64,000 nt of DNA from Idiomarina sp. MD25a (GCF_001870515.1 NZ_MDGT01000003.1:1122842-1186841); one strand, 5' to 3'; shown: positions 42,450 to 51,720, counted from the first letter of the stretch. Notes: a model not told the origin generated them from the letters alone. Program-made: numbers and translations.

Positions 42450-44068
42450 TGGGCGGGTTGCTCCTTACCTGCTAAGCGGAAACTAATTCCGCCGTAAGGG
42501 GGCAGTTCAACACCCTTTACATATTCGCGTTGTGCCTGATAGCGCATTGAGTGGGCTATCGGCAACAAAGGCTGTTGTTGCATCAACAACTGTTGGGCAG
42601 CGTGGTATAACTGCTTTCGTTCTGCGTTATCAGTGGTTGAGATGGCTTGATACAGAATTTGGTCAAAACCGGTGTGGCACCAGTTGGCGCGGTTACTGCC
42701 ACTGGCGACCGCAGCACAGCTTAGCAACGGGCGGAAAAAGTTATCTGGATCGGCGTTATCTGCATACCAGCCGATAAGTACAGAATCATGTTCGGAACGG
42801 CTTAGACGTCGTCTAAAGGTATTCCATTCATAACTTATAATGCGCACATCAACGCCAACTTCGGCTAAATCAGACTGCATCAGTTCAGCCATTCGGCGAG
42901 CATTAGGGTTATAGACCCGCTGAACCGGAATCGCCCAAATGTCCATTTTGAATCCTGGTTGAATGCCCGCTTCACGGAGCATTTTACGCGCTTTCTCTGG
43001 GTTATATTGATACTCAAGCTCGGCATCGGTAGACGCCCATGAAGTGGGCGGAAGAATTGATTCGGCAAGTTCAGCGTTACCATAATATATGGTATCAATA
43101 ATCGCCTTGCGGTTGATCGCGTAACTGAGTGCTTGGCGTACTTGCGGATCGTCAAAAGGTGGACGTTGCGTGTTAAATGCCCAAAACGAAACGTTCGGAC
43201 TTACTTCAGAGCGCACTTCAATTTCTTCCCGGTTGAGCGATTTTAACTCACTCACCAAAGGATACGGAATCACATCACACTCGCCGGTCACCAGCTTAAG
43301 CATCCGCTTATTTGCGTTAGGTGTGATGGAAAAAACTAATCGTTCAATCTCTGGTCCTTGGCGCCAGTAGTTTTCATGGCGCTGGTAACGAATATGGTAA
43401 TCCTTTTTAAACGCCACGAACTTAAATGGGCCGGTGCCAATTGGCTGCTTATCAATGAGTGCTTGTTGATCGTTCGCAGTTAATTGATCGGCATACTCTT
43501 TCGATAAAATTATCGCAAAGTCGGTGGCTAGATTCGCTAAAAATGAACTATCTGGATGGGTAAGCACGATATCTACAGTGTAGGTGTCGACTTTCTCAAC
43601 ATCACTGATAAGTTGATCGAGCCCGGTCGCTGCGAAGAAAGGATAAAAGCCTCCGCCGACTGAATGGTATGGTGCTTCGGTATCAAGCCAGCGACGAAAG
43701 CTAAACACCACATCGTCTGCATTAAAAGTACGTGTAGGCGTAAAATAATCGGTACTATGAAAAGTAACCCCTCGGCGCAACTTAAAGCGGTAGCGCTGGC
43801 CATTGTCGAGTGCTTGCCAGTCTGTTGCTAAAGCGCTGACGAAAGCTTGCTGCTCTGCATCGTAATCGATTAATCGGTCGTATAATTGTGAGGCGGTGGC
43901 GTCGACGGTAGTACCTGAAGTGACCCGCTGCGGATTGAAGCTCTCGGGGTTTCCCTCAGAGCAATATATAAGCCCGTTTTGCAACGGTTCCGGGACATCT
44001 GTCTGCTCACTGCAACTTAATAAAAAGAAGCCAGTAAAAGCAGTGACTAAAATCGACTGTTTAGACAT
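42446..44068 (-). CDS. sapA: SapA solute-binding protein (predicted lipoprotein)
   Basis: A 540-residue family 5 extracellular solute-binding protein. The N-terminus ends in a lipobox (FFLLSC, Cys19), so it is probably an anchored lipoprotein, whereas E. coli SapA is a soluble periplasmic protein. The mature part starts GLIYCSEGNPESFNPQR as expected for SapA. DVVFSFRRWLD and QALSYAINRKAI are family motifs. It delivers peptides or other cargo to SapBCDF. It starts four bases after the pspF stop, an unusually close link between the two. Confidence 0.94.
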   Translation of the reverse strand: MSKQSILVTAFTGFFLLSCSEQTDVPEPLQNGLIYCSEGNPESFNPQRVTSGTTVDATASQLYDRLIDYDAEQQAFVSALATDWQALDNGQRYRFKLRRGVTFHSTDYFTPTRTFNADDVVFSFRRWLDTEAPYHSVGGGFYPFFAATGLDQLISDVEKVDTYTVDIVLTHPDSSFLANLATDFAIILSKEYADQLTANDQQALIDKQPIGTGPFKFVAFKKDYHIRYQRHENYWRQGPEIERLVFSITPNANKRMLKLVTGECDVIPYPLVSELKSLNREEIEVRSEVSPNVSFWAFNTQRPPFDDPQVRQALSYAINRKAIIDTIYYGNAELAESILPPTSWASTDAELEYQYNPEKARKMLREAGIQPGFKMDIWAIPVQRVYNPNARRMAELMQSDLAEVGVDVRIISYEWNTFRRRLSRSEHDSVLIGWYADNADPDNFFRPLLSCAAVASGSNRANWCHTGFDQILYQAISTTDNAERKQLYHAAQQLLMQQQPLLPIAHSMRYQAQREYVKGVELPPYGGISFRLAGKEQPAQ

Positions 44069-44072
44069 TGTA

Positions 44073-45167
44073 TTATTGCGTTCCCTCGAGCAATTGGTAC
44101 TTTTTCAGATAGCCACGCAATTGATGATAAGTTAAACCTAAATGCTTTGCCGTGCGCTTCTGGTTATATTGACATAATTTCAGGGCTTCGGTCAGCAATT
44201 GAATCTCAAATTGTTGCGATTGTTCTTTCAAGTCGATGGGGTTTTCTAAATTAATTCGATGCGGCGCCGTGTCGCTTACATCCTGGTCAGCGTGCGTTTC
44301 ATCATCGTTTGAGCCGTGGCTTGGTTCTGGTTGTGTGACAGGTGTGCTGCTTGTCTCACGAAGCGGCGTATGGCTTTGTGGACGGAATGGACTATCAAAG
44401 GCATCGAAGATAATTTCGGTTACTGGAATATGACCATTGCCCGTTCGATAGACACTGCGTTCGATTACATTCTTTAGCTCACGCACGTTACCAGGCCAGT
44501 CATAGTCCAATAGCGCGCGTTTAGCGCGCTCACTAAAGCCGCTGAATAGTTCATATTCTAATTCGCGCGCCATATTAATCGCAAAGTGCTCGGCTAATAT
44601 CATGATATCTTCGCGGCGATGGCGTAGAGGCGGCAAGGTAATCACATCAAAGGCTAAACGGTCGAGTAAGTCATGTCGGAATTTTCCAGCCGCCGCCAGG
44701 CTTGGTAAATCTTCGTTGGTCGCGGCAATAAGTCGGGTGTCCACTTTGATGGGACGGGTGCCACCCACACGCTCAAACTCACCGTATTCGATAACTCGCA
44801 ATAGCTTTTCTTGTACTAGCATCGAGGTGTTGGCGAGCTCATCCAAAAATAAGCTGCCGCCATCGGCACGCTCAAAGCGTCCTTCATGACGTTTTGAGGC
44901 TCCAGTAAAGGCTCCTGATTCATGACCGAAGAGCTCGCTCTCTAGCAAATTATCGTTTAACGAGGCACAATTCAGCGTGACGTATTTTTGGTCCCAACGC
45001 TGAGACAGATAGTGGCATCGTGCGGCAATCAGCTCTTTACCTGTCCCGCGTTCACCAATAATGAGGATAGGCTTGCTCAAAGGGGCAACCTGAGACACGT
45101 GCTCGAGGACTTCGATAAAACTATTTGACTGACCAATAAGATTATCGGAAGGGCGGCTTCGACTCAT
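44073..45167 (-). CDS. pspF: PspF, sigma-54 activator of the phage shock operon
   Basis: A 364-residue enhancer-binding protein with no N-terminal receiver domain, the PspF layout. AAA+ ATPase: Walker A GERGTGKE, the sigma-54-contacting GAFTGA loop at residues 85-90 and Walker B GGSLFLDELAN. A Ser/Pro/Thr-rich linker (about residues 258-310) leads to a Fis-type helix-turn-helix (RTAKHLGLTYHQLRGYLKK). PspA normally binds and inhibits it. It is divergent from pspA and is followed after four bases by sapA. Confidence 0.95.
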   Translation of the reverse strand: MSRSRPSDNLIGQSNSFIEVLEHVSQVAPLSKPILIIGERGTGKELIAARCHYLSQRWDQKYVTLNCASLNDNLLESELFGHESGAFTGASKRHEGRFERADGGSLFLDELANTSMLVQEKLLRVIEYGEFERVGGTRPIKVDTRLIAATNEDLPSLAAAGKFRHDLLDRLAFDVITLPPLRHRREDIMILAEHFAINMARELEYELFSGFSERAKRALLDYDWPGNVRELKNVIERSVYRTGNGHIPVTEIIFDAFDSPFRPQSHTPLRETSSTPVTQPEPSHGSNDDETHADQDVSDTAPHRINLENPIDLKEQSQQFEIQLLTEALKLCQYNQKRTAKHLGLTYHQLRGYLKKYQLLEGTQ

Positions 45168-45184
45168 TTGATTATTTTTCCATT

Positions 45185-45215
45185 TTTATAGTTATTTTTG
45201 CTAATTATTAGTCAA
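45185..45215 (-). promoter_or_regulatory. Probable sigma-70 promoter of pspF
   Basis: On the minus strand a TTGACT -35 (45210-45215) precedes ACTATA (45187-45192, spacer 17) or TATAAA (45185-45190, spacer 19). The area is very AT-rich and could also hold PspF binding sites for autorepression and pspA activation. Confidence 0.5.
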
Positions 45216-45298
45216 ATTTACATAAAAAGGCAAGTGCTAAAAATTGTATTAAGCAAAAAAAACAAGCAAAAACAATAAATTAGAAACTAAATACAAGT

Positions 45299-45337
45299 TG
45301 GCGTGGATATTGAATAGATCTTGGCACGGTCGTAAGA
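45299..45337 (+). promoter_or_regulatory. Candidate sigma-54 promoter of pspA (two imperfect matches)
   Basis: Two overlapping -24/-12-like elements lie 35-73 bases before the pspA ATG. TGGCGT-GGATA-TTGAA (45299-45314) keeps GG and TTG but has GA instead of GC at -12. TGGCAC-GGTCG-TAAGA (45322-45337) has a perfect -24 but a poor -12. A sigma-54 promoter is expected because PspF is divergent; which one works is not clear. Confidence 0.4.
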
Positions 45338-45371
45338 CCCAATTTGTATTTAACACTACGGGGTATTAGTT

Positions 45372-46049
45372 ATGGGTATCTTTTCACGCTTTAGCGATAT
45401 TGTTAACTCAAATATCAACTCACTGCTTGATAAGGCAGAAGATCCACAAAAAATGGTTCGTCTCATCATTCAAGAAATGGAAGACACGTTAGTTGAAGTT
45501 CGATCAACATCAGCGCGCTTGATTGCTGAGAAGAAAGACGTACAACGTCAACAACAACGCGTTGAGCACGAAGTATTGGATTGGGAAAACAAAGCTGAGT
45601 TGGCACTCTCTAAAGAGCGCGAGGACCTGGCAAAACAGGCGTTAATTGAGAAGCAAAAAGCGCAGCAAGCGGTTGACTCATTACAGCAAGAGTTAGAGCG
45701 AGTTGATGAGAGCTTATCGAAACTTAACGATGAAATCTCACAATTGCAGGAAAAGTTGGCCGATGCAAAAGCGCGTCAAAAGACGATCCTAATGCGCGAG
45801 AAAACCGCTTCAAGCCGTTTGCAAGTGCGCAAACAAGTTGATAGTGGCAAAGTAGACGAAGCGATGATGAAGTTCGATCGCTATGAAGCTAAAATTGACG
45901 ATATTGAAGCTCAAGTTGATGCTTACGATATGGGCAAACGCACTTTGCGCGATGAATTTGCAGAGCTCGAAAATGAGAGTAAAGTGACTGATGAACTCGA
46001 GGCTTTAAAAGCGCGCATGAACGCAAAAAAGAACGAGAACAGTCAATAA
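45372..46049 (+). CDS. pspA: Phage shock protein A
   Basis: A 225-residue peripheral membrane protein of the PspA/IM30 (ESCRT-III-like) family. The N-terminal amphipathic helix MGIFSRFSDIVNSNINSLLD and DPQKMVRLIIQEMEDTLVEVR are typical, and the rest is a long coiled coil (about residues 30-220). It stabilises damaged inner membrane and holds PspF inactive. It heads pspABC-ycjXF, opposite pspF. Confidence 0.97.
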   Translation: MGIFSRFSDIVNSNINSLLDKAEDPQKMVRLIIQEMEDTLVEVRSTSARLIAEKKDVQRQQQRVEHEVLDWENKAELALSKEREDLAKQALIEKQKAQQAVDSLQQELERVDESLSKLNDEISQLQEKLADAKARQKTILMREKTASSRLQVRKQVDSGKVDEAMMKFDRYEAKIDDIEAQVDAYDMGKRTLRDEFAELENESKVTDELEALKARMNAKKNENSQ

Positions 46050-46072
46050 CTTAGCCTTTAGGACGAAGCAAT

Positions 46073-46306
46073 ATGGACTTTCTAGAGTTTTTGATGGCGC
46101 CGATTATCATATTTTTGGTGATTGTTGCCCCCATTTGGTTGATTCTTCATTACAAGAGCAAGCGTAATGCAAGCCAAGGTATCAGTGAAGAGGAACGCAG
46201 CCAACTGAATCAAATGAGTGAGCGAGTAGAGAAAATGCGTGAACGCGTGCAAACGCTTGAACGCATCTTAGATGCTGACTCACCTAGCTGGAGGGAACAC
46301 AAATGA
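46073..46306 (+). CDS. pspB: Phage shock protein B
   Basis: A 77-residue inner-membrane protein: one N-terminal transmembrane helix (about residues 6-26, with IFLVIVAPIWLILHY) and a basic/acidic coiled-coil tail with a leucine-zipper-like QLNQMSERVEKMRERVQTLERIL. With PspC it senses membrane stress and draws PspA away from PspF. Its stop overlaps the pspC ATG (ATGA). Confidence 0.95.
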   Translation: MDFLEFLMAPIIIFLVIVAPIWLILHYKSKRNASQGISEEERSQLNQMSERVEKMRERVQTLERILDADSPSWREHK

Positions 46307-46686
46307 GTGCTACTGAACGCAAACGTCAGCTCCAACGTAATCCAGAAACAGGTAAGATCGCCGGCGTTTGCGCCGGCCTTGCCGACTACTTAAATATCGA
46401 AACTTGGGTTGTACGGTTGATTTTTTTCACCGGTCTTATTTTCTCTCAAGGTTTCTTTTTAATACTTTATATCGCGGGTTGGTTAATTTTAGATAAAAAG
46501 CCACGCTCGGAAGGGCACCATGATATGCACATCAAGACACGTGTGTATGGTGGTGGTAAACCCGCAAGCCAAGCTGTCGTAGAAATGGAGCAAGAATTGA
46601 AATCGTTGGATGAGCAAGTGCAACGGATGGAAAAATACGTGACTTCGGCACAGTACAATTTGAATCGTGAACTAAAACAGCTGTGA
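46303..46686 (+). CDS. pspC: Phage shock protein C
   Basis: A 127-residue PspC-domain membrane protein: KIAGVCAGLADYLNIETWVVRL, then a membrane segment (about residues 38-66) and a cytoplasmic/periplasmic tail ending in a coiled coil (MEQELKSLDEQVQRMEKYV). It forms the stress sensor with PspB. It overlaps the ycjX GTG start by four bases. Confidence 0.95.
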   Translation: MSATERKRQLQRNPETGKIAGVCAGLADYLNIETWVVRLIFFTGLIFSQGFFLILYIAGWLILDKKPRSEGHHDMHIKTRVYGGGKPASQAVVEMEQELKSLDEQVQRMEKYVTSAQYNLNRELKQL

Positions 46687-48047
46687 TTTCACTGAAAAAG
46701 ACTCAACAACAAACCCGCGATCTCATTAATCGCGGGTTTGATCGTCATATTAGACTGGCGGTTACAGGCCTCAGCGGTGCGGGCAAAACGGCACTCATTA
46801 CCGGTATGCTTGAGCAGGTGTTGAACGGTTACGATGCGAAGCAGTTAGCGTTCTGGCAAGTTAAGCATTCTGGCCGTTTGCTAGGGAGTCGTCTGATAGA
46901 AAACCGTGATTGGTCGACGCCACGGTTCGCGTATGAAGAGGCGGTGAAAGTGCTTACTTCGGCACATCCGAGTTGGCCGTCGTCCACTCGTGATGTCAGT
47001 GAAATTCGTTTTGAAATTAAATACCAGCCACGTTCGGGTCTTGCTAAACATCTAATGGATGAGCGTCGACTCGTAGTTGAGTTAGTCGACTACCCCGGTG
47101 AATGGTTATTAGACTTACCGTTATTGCAAAGCCATTACGGCGCTTGGTCTGCTCAGCAGAATCAATTGAATCAACAAGGTGAGCGCGCCAACCATTTTGC
47201 GTCATGGTATCAGCACGCTCAATCGCAACTTAAAAATGAATCGGTATCTGATACGACCCTGCGAGAGCTGGCACAGGGTTATCAGCAAGCTTTAAAATCA
47301 GCTCAAGCAGCGGGCTTTTACAACCTGCAACCGGGTCGTCATTTGCTTCCAGGACAACTTGAAGGAGCGCCTGTGTTGGCGTTTTTCCCTTGGCCATTCA
47401 GCGATCAAAATGCTACGCAATTTGAACATTTAAAGCGCGTATTTGAGCGTTATAAGGAACAGGTCATCAAACCGTTTTATAAGAATCACTTTCAAGGATT
47501 TAATCGACAAGTCATTCTGGTAGACGTGCTCACCGCGCTCGAACAAGGGAAGGCGCGCTTTGATGAGCTGATAGAAACGCTAACGGGTCTGTTAAATAGT
47601 TTCGAATATGGCGAGAACGCGCTGTTAAGGCGGATAATTTCACCTGCTATTGATAAAGTAGCGTTGGTGGCTTCCAAAGTCGACCATGTGGGACCGGATG
47701 GGCAACAGGCACTAAATCAATTGTTGGCTGAAATGTTACGTCGTTCACGTCAGCACTTTCAGTTTGAACGGATCGAGCATGAGCTATTCGCTGTGGCCGG
47801 GATTGCAACTAGCAAAGCAGGGCGTTTAAGCGACGGTACCGTGGTGTTAGATGGTTACCTAAAAGACAATCAAAAAGTACGTATTGGCGCGCCAACGGTG
47901 CCAACGCAGTTACCCAACGCCGATCAATGGCAGCAGGGCTTTGAGTTTCCACAATTCGTGCCGCACTTTAGTGCTGCTGATTCGCCCCTACCGCACATTC
48001 GGCTCGATCAGCTACTCGAGTTTCTGTTAGGAGATAAGTTGAAGTGA
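46683..48047 (+). CDS. ycjX: YcjX family P-loop ATPase/GTPase
   Basis: A 454-residue P-loop protein (DUF463). The nucleotide-binding motif is GLSGAGKT at residues 29-36; LVDYPGEWLLDLPLL is the family switch region. YcjX and YcjF are induced with the phage shock genes, but their job is not settled. The start is GTG within the pspC stop, so psp and ycj genes form one coupled operon. Confidence 0.94.
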   Translation: MISLKKTQQQTRDLINRGFDRHIRLAVTGLSGAGKTALITGMLEQVLNGYDAKQLAFWQVKHSGRLLGSRLIENRDWSTPRFAYEEAVKVLTSAHPSWPSSTRDVSEIRFEIKYQPRSGLAKHLMDERRLVVELVDYPGEWLLDLPLLQSHYGAWSAQQNQLNQQGERANHFASWYQHAQSQLKNESVSDTTLRELAQGYQQALKSAQAAGFYNLQPGRHLLPGQLEGAPVLAFFPWPFSDQNATQFEHLKRVFERYKEQVIKPFYKNHFQGFNRQVILVDVLTALEQGKARFDELIETLTGLLNSFEYGENALLRRIISPAIDKVALVASKVDHVGPDGQQALNQLLAEMLRRSRQHFQFERIEHELFAVAGIATSKAGRLSDGTVVLDGYLKDNQKVRIGAPTVPTQLPNADQWQQGFEFPQFVPHFSAADSPLPHIRLDQLLEFLLGDKLK

Positions 48048-49021
48048 AGCAGGACAGCCAATTAAAGTTTTATGCTATTGACGAGCCCGTTGATACGGTT
48101 GAGGACGAGACCGCAGATATGAATGCGGATGCGGCTAAAACGATTGCGGTATCAACACAGCGAAAAGACAGTAATAAACTGCGAAAATTGGCACTGGTAA
48201 CAATAGTAGCCGTATTGATCGGGGTGCTTACGGAGACCGTACTTGGCATCTATTCCGCCTTTCAAGCTTCATTCTGGCTTGGTTCCTTGTGGCTCGTGAT
48301 AAGTGTGATGCTGTGTTTGACGCTCTTTGGCTTTTTTATTCGCGAGTGGTGGCTATTAAGAAAGCTGAAGCAGCGTTGGCGGATGCAAAGTCAATTTGAT
48401 GAGCAATCACACATTCGGGCATTGCAACGACCCGACTTAGAACAACAATGGCAACAACAACGTCAATCGCATTGGACTGATACTGAAGTTACGACACGTT
48501 TTGAACAAGATATTTTAGCTAAAGTTGATCAAACTGCTGTGCGTCGGATCCGTAAGTGGTCTTTGGAAGCAGCCGCGTTGGTCGCTATCAGTCCAAGCAG
48601 CCTGGCTGATATGCTACTGTTGCTTTGGCGCAACCAACGTATGATCAGCGAACTGTCCCAACTCTACGGTGTGAAACTTGGCTATTGGAGCCGCATTAAA
48701 TTATGGCGTCATATACTGACAAACTTAGCTTATGCGGGAGTGAGTGAGCTTATCGTTGATATGGGCAGCCAATGGTTAAGCACCGAGTTGGTTGCACGTC
48801 TCTCGGCACGTGCGGCTCAGGGCGTAGGCGCGGGATTGCTAACGGCACGTTTAGGTTTGCAAACGATACGTTTGGTCAGACCCTTACCCTACGTTCACAC
48901 GCAAAAACCAAGCTTACTATCAATGCAAAAGCTGTTGGTTAAGGATTTGGCAAAACAGTTTCCAACAATGTTTAAAACTAAACCCGATCACGCGCCATCC
49001 CAAAACAGCCATTCATTATAG
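48044..49021 (+). CDS. ycjF: YcjF family membrane protein (DUF697)
   Basis: A 325-residue inner-membrane protein. A hydrophilic N-terminus of about 50 residues precedes two membrane segments (about residues 53-72 and 80-100); the C-terminal half holds the DUF697 region (ALVAISPSSLADMLLLLWRN). It is last in pspABC-ycjXF and starts with GTG overlapping the ycjX stop by four bases. Partner of YcjX by position; function unknown. Confidence 0.93.
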   Translation: MKQDSQLKFYAIDEPVDTVEDETADMNADAAKTIAVSTQRKDSNKLRKLALVTIVAVLIGVLTETVLGIYSAFQASFWLGSLWLVISVMLCLTLFGFFIREWWLLRKLKQRWRMQSQFDEQSHIRALQRPDLEQQWQQQRQSHWTDTEVTTRFEQDILAKVDQTAVRRIRKWSLEAAALVAISPSSLADMLLLLWRNQRMISELSQLYGVKLGYWSRIKLWRHILTNLAYAGVSELIVDMGSQWLSTELVARLSARAAQGVGAGLLTARLGLQTIRLVRPLPYVHTQKPSLLSMQKLLVKDLAKQFPTMFKTKPDHAPSQNSHSL

Positions 49022-49055
49022 CTGGTTAGACCAGTTAAGTGGAAAAATAGCGTTA

Positions 49056-49083
49056 CAGCCGCTTGCATAAATGTCGGCGGCTG
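49056..49083 (+). terminator. GC-rich hairpin after ycjF, weak terminator candidate
   Basis: Inverted repeat CAGCCGC / GCGGCTG with a 14-base loop, 35 bases after ycjF. No run of T follows directly, so it is at best a weak or factor-dependent terminator. The rest of the 157-base gap before megL shows no clear promoter. Confidence 0.3.
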
Positions 49084-49178
49084 AAGCATTGCCTTTTGAT
49101 AGCGTCTGAATGCACTCTTGTTCCATAACAAAAATATGACAAATGAATATTTTTTGGTCGTGACTTTGGGACGGAATA

Positions 49179-50402
49179 ATGAGCGAAGGTAAGCAGTCAA
49201 CGGAACATCATCAACTAGCCACGCAAGTCATCCACGGCGGTAAAGCGCCGCAGGATCCTGAGGGTGCATTGGTCGCTCCGTTGTATCAAACATCGACATT
49301 TAAATTTAGTCATTCTGCTCAAGGGAGCGCTCGATTTGCCGGTGAAGAACCAGGCTATATATACAGCCGTCTTGGTAATCCGACGATCACCCAATTAGAA
49401 ACTCGCGTCGCCGGGCTCGAGGGCTTTTCAGCGGCCGCTGCAAGCGCGACCGGCATGGGAGCGATTGCGGCGACCACCATGGCGCTCGTGCGTTCAGGTG
49501 ATCACGTGTTGGTCTCCGACGCGATTTACGGCTGTAGCTTCGCATTGTTCAGCGAGTTATTTGAGCGTTTTGGTATCGAGGCCGAGTTTATTGATATGGC
49601 TGACCCAGACCAAATCACCGCGCATTTGCGCGAAAACACGCGGTTTGTGTTTATTGAGACGCCCGCAAACCCACATCTAAAGCTACTCGATATTGCCGCA
49701 ATCAAAACAGCGATGGGTGGCAGTGCAGCCAAACTAATCGTTGATAATACCTTTATGACGCCTCTGTTGCAGCAACCTAAGTCGCTGGGCGCAGATATTG
49801 TGATTCATAGCGCCACGAAATTTTTAAACGGTCATGGTGATGTGGTGGCGGGCATTGTATGTGGTGACGAGGAAACCATCGCTGATATTAAAATGACAAC
49901 GTTGAAAGATATGGGCGCGACGATGAGTCCCCATGATGCATGGCTCATTTTACGAGGCCTCAAAACACTCGACGTTCGCATGCAACGACATTGCGATAAC
50001 GCCGAGAAAGTTGTCAGTTTCTTGCAGCAGCATGAATTGGTCAAAAAAATCTATTACCCCGGATTAGAAAACCACCCCAAACACGATTTGGTAGGTACGC
50101 AGATGCAACGCGCAGGCGCTGTGATTGCGTTTGAACTGCATAGCGACGAGCAGGGCGCGCGGGCATTTTTGGATGCGCTGGACATGATTGCACTCGCAGT
50201 GAGTTTAGGTGATGCCGAGACCTTGATTCAACATCCAGCCTCCATGACGCATTCACCGTATACACCTGAGGCGCGTCAAGCCGCGGGCATTAGCGATACG
50301 TTACTGCGTATTGCCGTGGGTTTAGAGGATGCTAACGATATCATCGCTGATCTTAAGCAAGCGCTTGATAGTGTTGCCAGCCGCTGGCGTGATTCGGCAT
50401 AG
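49179..50402 (+). CDS. megL: Methionine gamma-lyase
   Basis: A 407-residue cytosolic PLP enzyme of the Cys/Met metabolism family. It would split methionine into methanethiol, ammonia and 2-oxobutyrate. The PLP lysine is Lys214 (HSATKFLNGHGD). The motif Tyr117-Gly-Cys119 (DAIYGCSF) carries the active-site cysteine typical of methionine gamma-lyases and usually absent from cystathionine enzymes. Also YSRLGNPT and DNTFMTPLLQQP. It precedes phhA by 60 bases on the same strand, so methionine and aromatic catabolism may be read together. A cystathionine gamma-lyase activity cannot be excluded. Confidence 0.88.
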   Translation: MSEGKQSTEHHQLATQVIHGGKAPQDPEGALVAPLYQTSTFKFSHSAQGSARFAGEEPGYIYSRLGNPTITQLETRVAGLEGFSAAAASATGMGAIAATTMALVRSGDHVLVSDAIYGCSFALFSELFERFGIEAEFIDMADPDQITAHLRENTRFVFIETPANPHLKLLDIAAIKTAMGGSAAKLIVDNTFMTPLLQQPKSLGADIVIHSATKFLNGHGDVVAGIVCGDEETIADIKMTTLKDMGATMSPHDAWLILRGLKTLDVRMQRHCDNAEKVVSFLQQHELVKKIYYPGLENHPKHDLVGTQMQRAGAVIAFELHSDEQGARAFLDALDMIALAVSLGDAETLIQHPASMTHSPYTPEARQAAGISDTLLRIAVGLEDANDIIADLKQALDSVASRWRDSA

Positions 50403-50462
50403 CCATACAGACTTTAATTATTAATCTACACTTAAATTAGAACAGCAAGAAGAGGCATAATC

Positions 50463-51257
50463 ATGGGTAAAGAGAGTAATTACGTATCCAAACAGCCCGA
50501 TGCCGAGGGAATCATCCATTGGACTGATGAGGAGAATCAGGTTTGGCACGACTTAGTCGATCGTCAACTTAAGTGCATTCCAGGCAAAGCGTGTGATGAG
50601 TACATGAAAGGATTAGATCTACTCGACTTGCCAAAAGATCGTATACCGCAATTGCACGAACTTAATGAAGTGCTTGAGCGTGAAACTGGTTGGCAGGTTG
50701 CTGCGGTGCCGGCACTGATTCCATTTGACGAATTCTTTCGGTTATTGGCTAATAAGCAATTCCCAGTCGCCACGTTTATTCGCACACGGGAAGAGTTTGA
50801 CTACTTGCAAGAACCCGATATCTTTCATGAAATTTTTGGACATTGTCCATTGCTGACTAACCCTGCATTTGCCCACTTTACGCATCAATATGGCAAACTG
50901 GGTTATGCGGCGACACCGAAAGAACGCGTTTACTTAGCACGCCTATACTGGTTTACTGTCGAATTCGGTTTATTACAAACGGACGAGGGCATCCGCATCT
51001 ACGGTGGCGGTATTTTATCCTCACCGGCGGAAACCGAATATGCGGTGAACAGTGAGAAGCCTGAACGCCATCCATTGAAAGCATTGGACGCACTGCGAAC
51101 CCCATATCGGATCGATATTATTCAGCCCGTGTACTACACCATCAACAGTGTCGATGAATTATTTGAGATTTCAGACATGGATATCATGGCGTTAGTACGC
51201 GAAGCTATGGAACTGGGACTCTTTGAACCAAAATTCCCGCCTAAAGACGCGGCATAA
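50463..51257 (+). CDS. phhA: Phenylalanine 4-monooxygenase
   Basis: A 264-residue tetrahydrobiopterin-dependent aromatic amino acid hydroxylase that makes tyrosine from phenylalanine. The iron ligands are His122 and His127 ([11 protein letters not shown]) and Glu167 ([10 protein letters not shown]). Length matches bacterial PhhA (about 262), without the eukaryotic ACT domain. It is followed after 20 bases by phhB, its cofactor-recycling partner. I see no good TyrR box directly upstream. Confidence 0.97.
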   Translation: MGKESNYVSKQPDAEGIIHWTDEENQVWHDLVDRQLKCIPGKACDEYMKGLDLLDLPKDRIPQLHELNEVLERETGWQVAAVPALIPFDEFFRLLANKQFPVATFIRTREEFDYLQEPDIFHEIFGHCPLLTNPAFAHFTHQYGKLGYAATPKERVYLARLYWFTVEFGLLQTDEGIRIYGGGILSSPAETEYAVNSEKPERHPLKALDALRTPYRIDIIQPVYYTINSVDELFEISDMDIMALVREAMELGLFEPKFPPKDAA

Positions 51258-51277
51258 TAATTAACAGGAGTATTAAT

Positions 51278-51616
51278 ATGGCTGCATTGAATCAAGAACA
51301 TTGTGAAGCGTGTAACGCAGACGCACCTAAGGTCAGTGATGATGAGCTGGCATCGCTGATGCGTGAGATCCCCGAGTGGACGCCGGTGAGCGATGATGGT
51401 GTGATGATGCTACGTCGCGAGTTTAAATTCAAAAACTTCCGCCAAGCATTAGAATTCACCAACAAAGTCGGTGAAATCGCTGAGGCCGAGAAGCACCATC
51501 CAGAAATTATCACTGAGTGGGGTAAGGCGACAGTGACCTGGTGGACCCACGCAATTAATGGCTTACACAAAAACGACTTTGTCATGGCTGCGAAAACGGA
51601 CGAAATCTTAAAATAA
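51278..51616 (+). CDS. phhB: Pterin-4a-carbinolamine dehydratase
   Basis: A 112-residue enzyme that dehydrates the 4a-hydroxy-pterin made by PhhA, so that the cofactor can be reduced again. The EKHHPEI active-site motif (residues about 69-75), [25 protein letters not shown] and a C-terminal [13 protein letters not shown] are typical. A good AGGAG ribosome-binding site precedes the ATG. A strong hairpin follows the gene. Confidence 0.96.
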   Translation: MAALNQEHCEACNADAPKVSDDELASLMREIPEWTPVSDDGVMMLRREFKFKNFRQALEFTNKVGEIAEAEKHHPEIITEWGKATVTWWTHAINGLHKNDFVMAAKTDEILK

Positions 51617-51650
51617 GCTTAAGATTTGTCAAATAGTTCGATAGAACGTC

Positions 51651-51680
51651 GAAAACCCTAGCTCAACGGCTAGGGTTTTC
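51651..51680 (+). terminator. Terminator hairpin after phhB
   Basis: A perfect 12-base inverted repeat, GAAAACCCTAGC / GCTAGGGTTTTC, with loop TCAACG. The T run is only four long and lies within the stem end, but the stem is strong. It separates phhAB from tyrR. Confidence 0.75.
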
Positions 51681-51702
51681 CTGTATCCACGCTTGAATAT
51701 CC

Positions 51703-51720
51703 TGTACGATATACTTTACA
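51703..51720. promoter_or_regulatory. TyrR box upstream of tyrR
   Basis: TGTACGATATACTTTACA matches 10 of 12 fixed bases of TGTAAA-N6-TTTACA, including the key G and C. It ends 24 bases before the tyrR ATG, so TyrR probably represses its own gene. Confidence 0.7.

Noticed and set aside
49096-49140. TTGATA and CATAAC as a megL promoter, and a MetJ-like AGCGTCTG
   Set aside because: Spacing between the hexamers is about 22 bases, and the MetJ-like piece matches the AGACGTCT repeat poorly and is single.
50424-50441. Possible TyrR box before phhA (TTTAATTATTAATCTACA)
   Set aside because: The invariant G of the left half-site is missing and only 9 of 12 fixed bases match.
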